Of a DNA stretch of 64,000 bases, positions 22,282 to 35,976 are shown one piece after another. The first letter of the stretch is position 1; every line of letters begins with the position of its first letter. The DNA lies in contig NC_053404.1 of NCBI RefSeq assembly GCF_016859285.1, forward strand, positions 12,240,105 through 12,304,104, read 5' to 3'. Source of the stretch: Xiphias gladius. Lineage: Eukaryota > Chordata > Actinopteri > Istiophoriformes > Xiphiidae. The notes beneath the pieces are model-generated. The model saw only the letters and a program-made list of their open reading frames with translations. It made no database searches and was not told the DNA's origin. Both the position numbers and the translations under genes were made by a program.

Positions 22282-24270
22282 TCACATGCTGGTTTCACAG
22301 GTTGGAGAAAGGCTGCCATCCCCGGGTATCAGGTGGATATCGGATGTAAACATGTGGTTCTCTACTTTGTGTTCACTTTGGTTGCTTTCAGCCTTGACCT
22401 CCTCGCCTGCCCCCACCACATCTTGGGTGCAATTTTGTGCTGCTGTCTTGGGTGATAAGGGCGCAACTGCAGCACCTGCCAACTCCATCAGATGCTTCTC
22501 TTCATTGTTCTCTGTGGATTGATCTTCATCACCTTGTGGGGTGTCTACCACCAGCCTCTTAGGGGATGAGGAGTAGGTCTTCTCTGTGACGGGGACCAGC
22601 TCCTCTGAACTGGGGATGAGTGGTGACATCTCTCCCTCCGGGGATTCATCTTCTAGGATGCTGGAGCTGATGTCTCCAGGAGAGGTAGTGCTGGGCGGTG
22701 TTAGCGGGCCTTCAGCAGAGGTTTTGGTGAGGTTGACCTTTAACCCCTTTATTTTAAGAGGGTTATTCCCTCTTGGAGAGCTCTGGATATTCTCCACAGC
22801 ACTGTTAAAGCTCTCCCCTTCTTCTATATGGAGCTCCGATCCATTACCTGGGTTGACGGATCCATAGAGGCTATCTTTGAGTATGATGCCAGGAGAGCTC
22901 TGGTCATCACTGGCCCTCAGTTGGCTAAGATCAAGAGGTGGTGGCGCTCTGGGGTGTCTAATTTGACACGGCCCAGCGTCTTCCTCACCTGCGTTGGAGC
23001 CTTGTTCTCTAAAGTCCGCTGAGCAGCTGGCAAAGTTATCTGGTGAGGAGCATTGGACTTCCTTCATCTCAAGCTCCACCTCCTCTTTTAATGTAAATTC
23101 AGGGCTGCAAGATTTTTTCGGTGAGACAGGGGCAGTCATGGTTGTGCTTAGAGTGCTCATGGAGCTTGTGGTGTTGAGGTTAGTGAATGACTGTGACTTG
23201 GTCATCTGGTTGTACATCTCCTCCAGTTTCTGAACATTAAGGTGCTGTGGGGTTCTGTGTGTCTGTTGCGGACTTCCAGTCGTGCTGATGGTTATATGAT
23301 GAGGAGAGCTTTGCGGCAGAGACTCTGAGTTTCTTTTATCAGGGGATTTTAGGTTGATTTCGGAGGTGGCGTGCCTGGTTGAGCCACCCAAGCGGCTAGG
23401 TGACAGGTGGTTCTCAAGGGAGGGTTTGTCCTCTCCTTTCTCTACCACCACATCCATCAGTTCCATGCTGCGAGCAAAGGCATCTTTTAGATTCATTGAC
23501 ACAATGCTGCCATTCCTCTTGGCTCTCTCCAGTGCCTCCCTCCTCTTGATGGCCTTCTCCTGCCTCTTCTGCTCCTTATAGAACTCAGAGAAGTTGTTGA
23601 CAATAATAGGGATTGGTAGGGCAATTACCAGCACTCCTGCAATGCAGCAGAGCCCACCCACAATCTTTCCAAGCAAAGTCTGTGGGTATATGTCACCATA
23701 GCCCACTGTGGTCATTGTAATGGTTGCCCACCAGAATGAGGCAGGGATACTGGTGAATTTGGTGGCATCTTCATCTTTCTCAGCAAAGAACACCAAGCTG
23801 GAAAATATCATGATGCCCATGGCAAGAAATAGAATAAGCAGCCCAAGTTCATTGTAGCTCCTCCTCAGAGTAAAACCTAGAGACTGGAGCCCAGTGGAGT
23901 GCCTGGCTAACTTGAGAATCCTCAGTATTCTCATGATCCTGAATATTTGCACCACCCGGCGCACATTTTGAAACTGTAGCACACTCTTGTTGGATTCCGT
24001 TAGGAAGATTGTGACATAATAGGGCAGAATGGCCAGCAAGTCAATGACATTCAGTGGGCCTTTAAAGAACTTCCATTTATTAGGAGAGGAGAGGAAGCGA
24101 AGGAGGTACTCCATGGTGAACCAGGCAATACATACTGCTTCCACATGGGCCAGCTGGGGGTTGTCATTGGCCTGGCCAAACTCGTCTGTGACCTGGAGTT
24201 CTGGTAAGGTGTTGAGAGACAAAGCAATGGTGGAGAGGACAATGAAGAGGATTGATATGATGGCTAGAAT
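22282..24270 (-). CDS. kcnb2: KCNB2 (voltage-gated K+ channel Kv2.2), last coding exon
   Basis: Seen: the acceptor CTTTTCAG ends at 24271, then 662 codons to a stop at 22284-22282. Counting from the exon start: rest of S1 (1-20), S2 (about 42-61), S3 (about 74-90), S4 with R at three-residue steps (104-120), S5 (about 142-162), pore helix and T-V-G-Y-G-D filter (188-193), S6 with P-I-P (219-221), then a long cytoplasmic tail. The tail ends G-D-x-x-x-x-P-T-x-E-T-S-M, as I recall for human KCNB2 and not KCNB1, and synteny with TERF1 agrees. Known role: delayed-rectifier K+ channel tetramer in neurons and other excitable cells. Kv2 genes have two main coding exons; the first, with T1, is outside the window. 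The tail is some 50-60 residues shorter than human. Two residue changes are listed as findings. Confidence 0.96.
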   Translation of the reverse strand: MLAIISILFIVLSTIALSLNTLPELQVTDEFGQANDNPQLAHVEAVCIAWFTMEYLLRFLSSPNKWKFFKGPLNVIDLLAILPYYVTIFLTESNKSVLQFQNVRRVVQIFRIMRILRILKLARHSTGLQSLGFTLRRSYNELGLLILFLAMGIMIFSSLVFFAEKDEDATKFTSIPASFWWATITMTTVGYGDIYPQTLLGKIVGGLCCIAGVLVIALPIPIIVNNFSEFYKEQKRQEKAIKRREALERAKRNGSIVSMNLKDAFARSMELMDVVVEKGEDKPSLENHLSPSRLGGSTRHATSEINLKSPDKRNSESLPQSSPHHITISTTGSPQQTHRTPQHLNVQKLEEMYNQMTKSQSFTNLNTTSSMSTLSTTMTAPVSPKKSCSPEFTLKEEVELEMKEVQCSSPDNFASCSADFREQGSNAGEEDAGPCQIRHPRAPPPLDLSQLRASDDQSSPGIILKDSLYGSVNPGNGSELHIEEGESFNSAVENIQSSPRGNNPLKIKGLKVNLTKTSAEGPLTPPSTTSPGDISSSILEDESPEGEMSPLIPSSEELVPVTEKTYSSSPKRLVVDTPQGDEDQSTENNEEKHLMELAGAAVAPLSPKTAAQNCTQDVVGAGEEVKAESNQSEHKVENHMFTSDIHLIPGDGSLSPTCETSM

Positions 24271-26337
24271 CTGAAAAGAGAGCACAGGAAGGAATACATA
24301 TTAGTAGTCCTAAAACATATTAATAGGATACCAAAAAATGTATCCATGTTCATGTGAAAAACTTTCATTGTCATTATTAATACACTGAAATAAAGGATAA
24401 ATATTCAGAGTTGATATAAAGGTATGCTATAAAGGCATGAGCCAGAATGACCAAAAAAAAAGAGGTTTCAAAATGAGTAATTCAATCTTTAAATGAATGC
24501 AGCATTGCAGGAGAGATTTTTAAATGGGAATTTAAACAAGGGAAAGTAAGTGGGCCAGAAATCTATTCTGGAAATACTGTAAAAGAGTGTGTTTGATCTC
24601 CTCTACAATAGATAAAAGGATAAAAAGATTTTGGCTCCACCTGTTGGCAACAGTCTAAAATCCCCTCTCTCTGTCTGAAAATAGAATTTATTGCTTTCAG
24701 TATACAGAGAAAAGTAACTGCACAAAATTTTTTGAAAACTATTGTCTGTTCAATGGAAATACTATGCTTTGGTATTGTTTCCTGTGCCTTCTGTTGAGTA
24801 AAAGGATGGGTAAGAACATCCTGCATAAACCTATGCATGAGGCTGCTTTTCAACTGTAGCTCTTTACCTTGACCAGGATTTATTGACCTTGGTAGATTAA
24901 ATCTGTCCTTAGATGATTTGACTAATGTGTACTGACTGATGATGCATGTAGAAAATGAGAGTGTGTGAGCAATATGTGGTGAGAAAAAGAGTATGTTTGA
25001 ATATCAAATCATGTTATGTGATGAATATATGTGCCTTGCTGGTCGTGAGTGAGAAGTAATACATGGGTCACTCATCATTTGTCCCTTTACTCTGCTTCGA
25101 CAGTACCTCTACATATTTGATCTCTTCGCCTGCATTACACTAGAACCACAGAAATAGTAACTCCATACAATGCTTCTGGGATTAGTTGATCGAACCCAGA
25201 CAGGTGAAAATTCTCTGTCCTGCACTTTAAAGTACTGCAGCATAACCTCAACAATGAACTGAAATCCAGTGTGGGGGAAAAAATCAGCATTCTTTTTTGT
25301 GAAGGCCTCTATGGCCTGAGCAATATAAACCTATTAAAATCTAATGAACAAAGATTGAAGAGTCTCAGTCAAGAAAGGAAAACCATGCACGCTGAATACT
25401 AATCACAAACCACATTAAGTTGCAGAACACACTGATAATTTTACAAAAAATTATACAGTGCAGTCCTGAGACACTCACTGTATCTCCTTTGTGACTTCAT
25501 TAATTTAGCAAATACCACATATTAGTGATTATCATGTAGGGATGGAGCTCAAGGATTTTGCAGTGTTCGGGGGTCAGCCATTTCTATAGTCTATCCATTA
25601 GCCTGTAGATAGTGCTGACACACAGTAAGAAAAAAGTGGCTAATAGGCTAGTGACATTGCCTGAAACAGACAAACATAAATGTAGGTAAGAAAATGCTTT
25701 TAAAGAAAGGAAACTCCTAATATTAAGTGAGGAAGGCAGAGAAAAAACAAGAGACAGAGAGGGAAATTGAGACAACCATGGCTCAGCAGAGGAAGTGTTA
25801 TCACTAAATGAATGCTGGTGCTGATTAGGGTTAAACCTATTAGCAGCTAAGTGAGGCAACCTGGGTGGGCCTGGCACTGAGTTGAAAGACTGTGGAGTCA
25901 CAGTAAGGATTGACTCCATACCCCTGAACTTTTTGGCAAGCTCATTGAGGTTCTCCCCCCTGTTGCCAAGTTACTCTATCAGAGAACCTTTGCTTGTGTC
26001 CCTGTTGCTGAACACCTTGGCACCAAGTCACTCCAGATGTAGAAGAGTATATTAGAGCATGAGATAATGATTTTGCTCAGTTTATACGCTTACTGGTGGT
26101 AAATTGCATTGCTTATGCAGCTGATTTTTCAGATACACTACAAGAATATGTATGATTTATATGGAAATATAGACAAAAGGTAATTCATTCTTTAGGGGTC
26201 AACTATTCTTTATTTAGATTCACATTAACTGCCTCAGAGGAGACAGATAATCTACTGTTCCAGACTTTGTAGCAAGAGAACCCTTTAAAACTACACTATG
26301 AACAGCTGATTGAATGGATGTGTGGGCTCGCGTATAA

Positions 26338-26363
26338 AACACACACACACACACACACACACA
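26338..26363 (+). repeat. (CA)n microsatellite
   Basis: About 12 perfect CA units, followed by a GA-rich stretch. Confidence 0.85.
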
Positions 26364-27300
26364 GACAGAGAGAGAGAAAGTGATTAATGTTTTCACTGAT
26401 CCATAGTAATGCAATCTCACCTTCCTACAAACCCATGTGCCCTTTGCTCATGGACAACAGCAAATGGCATTTGAGCCTGTGGATGAGCAATCCTGAGGTG
26501 GGTTGCATTAACCCACTGTAATTAAGTGAGAGTAGTTAGGAAGATCAGTTGCTAGGACTCAGTCATCTTTGCCCCTGATTTGCATGTGTGGAGGCATTAA
26601 GTATAGCATCAAATGCTGTGCGTGGGGGGTTAAAGAACGGAAACATGCACAGCCATGCCAGCTAACCTGGAAGTGACCCAGTGAAGGAAAGCTAACAAGG
26701 AGAGGAAATTAAACAACATATTTCACTGAACTGTACACGTTCTAATCTCTGGAAGTATTCTTTGAACAGGAGGTCAAAGAGAAGGAAGAATGTGATTAAA
26801 ATGTCACTAGTACCCTGATCAATTTACTAAACTAATAAATTCTACATATATATATAAGCTATAGAGCAACAGTTTGCTGCAATTTCTTTGGGATATTTGA
26901 AAAGGTCTTTTCTTTTGTCTTCATGAAAAGCAAATTTAAAAAAAATTGTTCCACAAATTGCTGAATTTCAATATAAATAGCTAAATTAAATGCCTAATTA
27001 TCAGCCAAATGGAAGTTGTCATACGTCAGATATGATTTGTATTTAAGAATTGCCTCAAATAAAGTTGAAGATGACATAGGTTTTGCTGTATATGAAACCA
27101 CTTTCTCTCACCTTTCTCTATCTTTCTCTCTCCCTGTCCCTGTTCCTGTGAAGGTTTTGACCTCAGGATGCCTCAGTCAGGTCATGGTCAGGCCAGTCAT
27201 GAGATTTGATTGGCTTAGACGGGAGGGTAATGTCTTCAGATGATTAGGCTGTGTGTGACATGCTTTAGTAGTCCGTGGCTGTTTCTGGCTCTTTTACTAT

Positions 27301-27336
27301 TGAAGCAGCTATATATTACTATATATAGCTGCTTCA
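27301..27336. repeat. Perfect inverted repeat, 16-bp arms
   Basis: Arms 27301-27316 and 27321-27336 are exact reverse complements around a 4-base TACT loop. Confidence 0.9.
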
Positions 27337-29446
27337 CTTTGAGATTTACAATCAGATGAAAGATAGATTGAAAAGAGAGAATTATTGAATGCCACATGAC
27401 TTTTCTTTTTATACAGTTCTTTGAGGATTTCCTTTAATACTTTTTTCTTTAATCCTAAATTACAAAGCACATTATGAAAAAATGAATCACCTGACAAATG
27501 TCCTCACAAAAACAAAAAACAGCTGAATTACTCAAGGGATAACTTAAAAAATAGTGCCAGTGAAGGTTTAGGCAGCAGTTCAGGTGAATATCTTTCTATC
27601 AAGGGAGCAAATGTGCTTCAGCCACAAACTCTCACACCCCCACCTCACAATTTCTTTCCACAGCTCTTATAAGGGTAGTATTAGATCCTCTGGGAGACCC
27701 GGGCAGGAAGAGTGAGGTTGATCCAGAGGAGAAAAGACGCAGCGGCCACTGAGTTAAGAGCTCTCTTGAGCCTCTCTTGATTTCCATTTTCAGCCACCTG
27801 TCATCTCAACTACTACTCTTGAAATTGCGAGACTGGCGTTTCCGCATCCACTGGCCATTCCCACAGGAAGCAGTCAGTAGGGGCACAAACTTCTCTCTAA
27901 ATATCCTGTCATCCGTGACAGCCCTGTGGTCGGAGAGTTACACACCGCTTTTTGCATCAACTACTCTCCCTGCATCCCCTCATTCCTTGCTTTGAGGGAA
28001 GGAAGATGCTGTGGGGAAGAAAAATAATCTGCACCACACCAGTGGCCCATCTGCCAGCTTGGGGGAGGCTATTGATTGTGTACACATCACATTATTGACA
28101 CTGAGCTAGGCCCAGCGAGCCCCTATTGATCTTACTGCTCTGAGCTCTTATGGACCGTGATCCACGTCAGAGTTCCCCACTGACCCCCCACCTCCTCACA
28201 CTTGCGTCATCAATTTCTGTGCTGGACCAATTGAGCTTTTCCTCAGGTATGATAATTTTTAGCTGTGGAATAAATCCAGGTGATTATGGCTATGGTAATG
28301 TGGGTTGATCCCAGGACTTGTGTGGTCTTTCATCTTCTAGGACTGTATCTCTTTAGTGTGATGACCCCATAATATCATACATAGAATATAATTGTCGGGT
28401 GTCACATGGTTACACAGCTTTGTGCAAGTATTAAAACAAAGTGTATTTTGTTAATTTAATAAATATCTGTACTATTTGTATGTGTACCATTGGGCAATTT
28501 TCCTTCATTATTTAGCCCAATGGCAGTAATAGATTTTGGAGGATCTAAATGGCAAGGTCGGACTCCTAAATGTGCACACATTGTGTTATTGAGCCATTAA
28601 GAGCAGTTAATGATGGCACCAAGCAAATATGGCATTATTAAGGAACCTGGCTCAGATACTTAAAGAGATGTATAAAGCATGGAAACTTAGGTTATGAGTT
28701 GAATACATGTACCTTTAGAAAGACTCAACATTAATCAACAAAGGAGGAGAGACTTCTTCCCTCCCACTCTGTCAAGATTCTGCTGGTTGAGTGCCTTTTC
28801 TGTGGCCAGTTTCCAAAAACTTTGCAGCTCGCGAAACGCAGAGAGGGATTGTGATATTTGGTTGCTGTCCACTGTTTTGTCCCACAGCTCCTCAAAGGTT
28901 CAGAGAGGTTTGGAGGAATGCCACAGTCATTATGACATGGGCCTCAATTCTAAAGCCGGTGGACAAGATAAATGGGTTCATAAAGCACGGGAAACAAAAA
29001 TGACAAAACTGAATCAGCTGAATTCCTTGAAACTGGTACAATATGTATTGCAATTGAAACATGTCCCAAAGCTTTTTTTTCTACAACTTTGCAACAAAAT
29101 TAGATAAAAGGGATCACTCCAGTGTCCATCTGGTTAACTATCTCCCCAACTCCAGTGGGGGTTTATTGCATAATAATGAAGGCTTATTAATTCAAGAAAA
29201 AATATTGAGCTGTCCATCTACCTTTGACAGCCCTCAGTGCATTCAATAATAGCAGTGGATATAACCCTTTTGTCATGCCATAACGCAGAATCGCCATACT
29301 GTGTCACTTACAATTTAATTTGTCATCAGTCAGTGAGACAATATTGTATAATGTATTCCTCCGTGCTTGGCAGCCTTTGTCAGAAGTATTGGCATGATGT
29401 GATTAAAGTCACAATTTCTGGGTCAATCTCAGTGATGTACCTTCAT

Positions 29447-29479
29447 AATCAGTGTGAGAGACAAACTCTCACACTGATT
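29447..29479. repeat. Perfect inverted repeat, 14-bp arms
   Basis: Arms 29447-29460 and 29466-29479 are exact reverse complements around a 5-base loop. Confidence 0.9.
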
Positions 29480-32400
29480 GATTTTTTTTATGTAAAGCAC
29501 AAAGCCTTGGTGTCACACCCATAAGAGACGCAGAATTCTTTCTCACTTTCATATAATCTTTGCTGGGGGCATGCAGTAGCAGGTGTCCTGAGGGTTTCAG
29601 CCATTGCTATATGCTGAGGGTGTGAGGTTCACCCAGCAGCACAGAAACTGGTTGGATGATCTGACAGTGTATAAGAGGAACCTTAATCAATAACCAATTC
29701 TTAAAAAATATATAAATAATATAATTTATCTATATTATTGAGGAATGTCTGACTGTACAATATTTTCTTTGATCTCTTCACCAAACTTCATTGTGTTCTC
29801 TTTTCTTCCCATTCTTGTGCATGTGCTTCTTACAATCCCCTCCCTAAAGCCCTTTCACTCCTTTCCAGGCTTCATTTATACTGGAGTGATATTTGTTTGT
29901 GTGTTAATTTCTTTTTTTTTTTAATATGAAATATTTATAGAGTACGTTCATCTGTCAGACCTGTAGTTGCACAAACATGCCCGCACAGAATAGGCAACAC
30001 AGCTGCGTGTGTGTGTCAGCATGTGGCACAGTTAATTACAGGTCAGAGGAGTTTGGGCAGAATGACGCACCCATAATTAGCAGATTGAAATATCATACAT
30101 AGAATATAATGTCTTAGCTGACACATTGTACTGACAATTCCCCTTTTGGTGTTTGTTCAAATGACACATTACCAGAATTCCACACCGTTGCTAATTCATT
30201 GTAACAATAAAATTGGAAGGGAAATGTGCCAGTGTATGAATCCCTAGGAGTCCTGAGAACTGGCAAACAGCATAAAAAAGTCTGACTTCATTTGTGATGC
30301 TAGAGTTTCATTGTGGTGATAAGAGAGGAGACATAATACCCAAAATTTGAGGTTTTCAAGAGAAGAATGGTACTTATAGAATGTGCAAAAAAGATGAATT
30401 TTCAAAAGTAGTAAAACTGGAGTCACATGGGACTGAATTAAACATGAAAGGCAAGTTGAAAAGTTCAGCATAATCAATACAATGCACTGTTTGTCCTGTC
30501 AAATCTACACCAGCTGAACATCTCTACCTTGTCAAATAAATGTTGAAAAGTCCAGCTAAAGCAATGGTTATCAATCATTTCCTGGACAGAAGAGGGAGAA
30601 GATGGATTTCACAGTTATTCTTAAAACAATGCGTCTTCAACTTTACAAAGAAGTTACAAAAAGAAGGCTTCTCATCACTATACAAATAAAAACATAAAAC
30701 ACAACCCTTCCAAACCCTTAAGTATATATCTTACTACTTTATTCATCTTATGCAAAATATACAGTGGGTCTCTACATTTTAATTTAAAAAAAAAAAATAC
30801 TGAACAAATCCAGTTGAATACTATTAGTTTGATGTTTTTTTCCATCTAAGTTCATAAGCTAATAAACTAAATATTCCTCTATATTAATGATTAAACAGGA
30901 AAGCCAGTTACGTCTGAGTGACATTCAGCAGTGCTCACCAGTGTAGCTTTTTTAGGCCACAATGCAACACAACAGCACTCAGGTAAACTTAAACATTTAT
31001 CAATGAGCTGCCACACAATAAATTCACAGTCACAGTCACAACGGCAGTGCTTCAAATGCTAAACTTTACATCGCAAGCTAGCAAGGCCATTTCTGGACTC
31101 AACCTTGAGAGAAATCCAGTCACTCTCCTTCTCAATCAAGTATATTGACAAATTTATTTAAAGCACTAATAGGGTCCTTGAGCCATCCACTGACTGAAAT
31201 AGATACGTAATGCTTGGTCCATCCTACTGTATGTCCTGTAACATAGCCCTCTGTGTTTGTTATCAGATTTCTACACCCAGGATAGTCTTCAGGACAGATA
31301 TGATTGCAGTTCAACAATACTTCATTAGTGCATTAAAAAAAGATATCCCACAGTGTGGTGATGCTATTTCTGTGGATGACTCAGCAGTTTTGCGAATTAA
31401 GCGTTGGATATAAAAGTGGTTTCCCACTGAGACCAAGCCTCCTTCCGGAGGAAGGGCAGTGAGGAATGTCATGCACACTGCGCCACAAAGCATTTAATGC
31501 AAAGAACAAACTGAGATTTAAGACAAGTCTTGTTTAGTCTTAGTGAGATCAACACTTTAAGCTCTTTTCACTTTTGGCAAACTTCTAATCAGACAAATCT
31601 TTGTCGCATTCTTTACCTGGCCCTCTCTGTCCTTCCTCTGTAATGTGTCCATCATTATTGCCCTCTTAGCCAACCTGCAGCCAATCAGGGCTTGTGACTT
31701 TCACAACGCAAATGTCAGGGAAGAATAGAGAGAGAGGGAATTACAGGCAGACTCTTTGGTGCAGCGGAGATCAGGTTGTACTAAATCTACAAGATAGACA
31801 CAGAGCTGTATTTTCCTATTACACCATCAAAATTCCAAAGATCCAGGAGCAAAATTCATTTATGAAATAAAACTGTTTTCTAATAACTTTAAAACCTGCA
31901 AAAGACAAAAAACAAACAACAAACAAAAGACACTACTCCTAGTGAGAGAAAATCCAATAAAACATATTGCTATGTAAGAACTTGCCACGAGGTATGAGAC
32001 AGCCAGAACTGAAGGTTTGCTTGTTTCTATGCCTTTGTCTTCTGTTAACTGCATTGACTGCTTTGGCAATGTCTTACCATGACAATGAATCTTTCTAATG
32101 ATGAACTACATATATGTATTTACATTAGAAACCAATCTAAACAATATCTGTCCTCCATGTCCTCTTACTGGCATTAGATATAGTGGTGGACGTGGAAAAA
32201 GTCTGTGTGCCTTTGCATATGTTTCTGTGTGTATGTGTTTCTGTATTTATGTGTGTGTGTTTCTGGGGAGAACAAGCCTTCAGCCCTCATGGTGTAACAA
32301 AATTATTAACCTATATGCCTCTGACATCCCCGCGAGAGACGAGAACAGCAGGCAGACCAGATATACAGCCAGTAACCTCCAAATCACTCACACACTGATG

Positions 32401-32588
32401 TACATGTACACACACGAGGGCTTTTCCAGTATGCACATATATAACAAAATTATACGTCTACACACATGCTTGTCATAATATACCTACATATGCAAAAGAT
32501 TAATCTTTTAAAAAGGATTAAAAGTCATAATACCGAAGTAAAACTACATAAGATAACTTGCTTGTGTTTTGAGTAATTTTCAGCTGGG

Positions 32589-32644
32589 CACACATGAAGA
32601 CACACACCTCTGTGGGAACACTGGGGTGTGTGTCTTCATGTGTG
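32589..32644. repeat. Perfect inverted repeat, 20-bp arms
   Basis: Arms 32589-32608 and 32625-32644 are exact reverse complements with a 16-base loop, a stem size in the microRNA-hairpin or MITE-tip range. Confidence 0.9.
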
Positions 32645-33235
32645 ACAGAGATAGAGCCGGAGAGACCAGTCAAAACAACTGAGTATAATTACTGCTAAGT
32701 GTGCTAGCCCCTGCGCCTGAGTAACGATCACTGTGTTAATCACCCGGCTAAGGCACCATAATCAACACTTCCTCTAGCCACAGACTAGAGGAAGGAAGGA
32801 GAAACAAACATGCACCCATGAACCTTGTAACAGTTAATATTCATGATGCGCGGAATGCTGCAAATAGCTTGCAGAGCGCTTGGCTGCTCCAGAGCTCCCC
32901 TGCATGTATGCCGATAACAACATGGGAAGGATCTTCTACAATCTCCCTGCACCCCTCTACCCGTGAGTCTCCGGATAACATCATCCATCTCAGCTTGGAG
33001 GCTGAGGGAGGATAGGAAGATGGGGTAGAAGTAGTGGAGATGCATATGTGTGTGTGGTGCTTTCTAGATATTAACTCATAATAACAATTACCCTCCTATC
33101 ACCTCTCCTTGGTGCTTTCCCTTCACAGAGGAGACCAGAAAAACATCACAGGAACAAATCTTCCCTCTTCCCTTCACCTCCCACACATATAGTGAATGCA
33201 CACAGGCGAATGCATATACAAACACACACAAACAA

Positions 33236-33342
<107 letters not shown>

Positions 33343-35860
33343 CACTAATACATACAGTATGAACGCATCTTGCGCTTTCAGAATCCTTTTTCTGTCTGAC
33401 ACACACTGTCACATTCAGCTGCACTCAGGCTGCTATACTTCTTGGCATGTTGGCACTACATCATCACATGAAAAAGAGGACCCCCCCTCCTCCTCCTCGC
33501 CACCTATCTGTTATCCTCAATGACTATGCGTCACCTTGCTGTCTGAGTCAAACTATGTAACCATGGAGATGTCTCCCAGCACTTCTAATGCAAGTCGAGC
33601 AGAAAGTAGCTTTATGACTTAACATTGTTTTTTCTGTGATGCAGAACCTTACAATTCAGCTGAGTGATTCACAGAAGCCCTTTGAGCAGTGGGATGATGG
33701 AGGCAGATTTTAGGGTAAAGAGAGGTTACTTGGCACTTTGGAATGAGATAACATTTCCCATGTAGGGGAAACTTTTGTTTAAAGTGACTTACAGTGCTAC
33801 AAGTAGGAACTGTGTAGGATGTCACAAGCTGAAGAGAACCCCAGCATTACCCCAGATGTCCTCAAATACATTAGAGGGGGCAGTACTTGAGTCAGTGAGA
33901 ATTGACTCAAGTGCTTGTGCCCACAAGAGGGAGCTCTTCCTCCCTCTGAAGATGAATTCAACTAGTGAAAATGTCTTTTTGTGAATTTGTGATTTCCTTT
34001 TTTTTCTTTCTTTGCAAAGAGGTCGATTGGAGGTCGAGGGAAAACCCCAGTTTCAAGATATGTTTTGATGAGCAAAGGAGGAGTTGGGATAATCCCTTGG
34101 CTATTCCCTCTATTCTTCACGCAGAGAATGAAAAACACACACTTTCTCTCCTGCTCCAGTCACCTTCTCTGTCTCTCCCTTGGGACTGCAGGTAGGCCAG
34201 TGGTCACCAACGAGCAGCTAATCCTAATCAAGTATAAAGAGTAAAGAATAAAGCACAGCCCTGAGTCCTGAGTGGCACCCCCTTTCATTTATTTTCCCCA
34301 CGACATCATCATCCAGCATCCACCCCAGCACCATCACTCCAAAATGTGGACCGTTTGCTTTGGCTTCAGATGTGCACATTGTGTCAATCTCAATTGCACC
34401 TCTAACAAAGTCTCTCTCAAGTTATGTGCTGGCGGTGCAAAACTCTCAGTCATGGCTTGGCTGATTTATTGTTATTCAGCTTCACTTTCAAGGACATACC
34501 TGTGCTGCCATCACTGTCTGTCCTTAATGCTTCATTCACACTTATTCCATACAAACACAAAATCACAGACACACACATATGCACACACATGTATTCCCTG
34601 AGTTTTTTGTATATCTTTTTCTGTCTCTCCTCTGGGAAACTGGGTTGGATATGAACCAAACTCTGTTCTCGAGAAACACAACCAAATGTCAACATCGTTC
34701 GCTCTCTAATGAGATTCGTCCTGATGATTCATTCATGAATATATTCATGAGTGAGACTGATGCAGGAGGAGAAACAAGACAGGCACAAGAGCAGCCAAGT
34801 AAATGAAGAATCAAACAATAGACAAGCAAGACTTACAAACTTAAAACAAGCCAATTAGAATAAAAAAAAAATTAATAAATACAAAAAGACACAAAAACCC
34901 CATCTTTTGATGAAATTGTGTCATCCTGCTACATGTGAAGTGATGATTCTGAGCCTCTACATGACTGTGGTTGCTTCTCGCAACTAACTTGTTCTATACA
35001 CCATCTCAGTTCTATTCTATACCAATTTCAGTTGGGTTTTCTTGATCCCAATTACCAAACAATATTTTGATATTGCTGTCTGCTGCTTGGGAAAGGGAGA
35101 AGTTTAGCGTCCTTGGTGTCAGCAACATATTGACGCTTGTCTGAAAGGCAGCCATCATCACAGGAAAAACTTTAACATTAGATATATTGTGCCTTTGAAA
35201 TCTTATTTTGCTACTGAAAGTTTATAAAATCGCACATATACATGTACAAACACACACTGCACCTAGGAGTTTTAATAAAGCCATGGATCTGCTAAGTGAT
35301 TTCAGGAATTATAATAACCAAGGCAACCCCTTACACAGAGCAAAACATGCTGCTCTTTCCCTCACAATGTGCCGTGATGTTTACTTTACAAATGGCTCAT
35401 GCTGGATCATGCTCAGTGGTCGTAAGCAACAAAAGAACAGCCAGCACACCACAATAGAAATTTGACTTTGAAAAAAAAAAAGCAATATGAATGACTGAGC
35501 AATTTAGCTGAGTGCTGTTTCATGGCAGAGGCAAGTAGGGAGCACTGATAAGGGAACTGTAATAACATACAAAATTTCACAGTCTTTGTTCCACAGCAAA
35601 TGAGAGTGATGATCACCAGGCTTGGGAGCGGTGCTGGGTGACTGTTTCCATGGCAGTAGAATGAGGTATGCCTGTGTGTATGTGTGTGTACATGTGAGTG
35701 GGTGGTGGCATCGTGTGTAGGTTGGGGTGGAAGCTGGGGTATTATCGATAGGTTGTCTGTCCTTGAGAAGGCCAGATTGGGACGCCCCCACTCTTCACGG
35801 GAGATTTCCTTTAATTAATCTAAATGAGGACACACTTGCAATTCACACAGGCACACACAG

Positions 35861-35976
<116 letters not shown>

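Noticed and set aside
22286..24274. Several open frames antisense to the KCNB2 exon
   Set aside because: They are shadows of the KCNB2 reading frame on the opposite strand.
32785..33045. Overlapping frames on both strands, 60-86 codons
   Set aside because: No homology recognised; a short inverted repeat (32768-32777 with 32785-32794) and general composition suggest non-coding, possibly regulatory, DNA.
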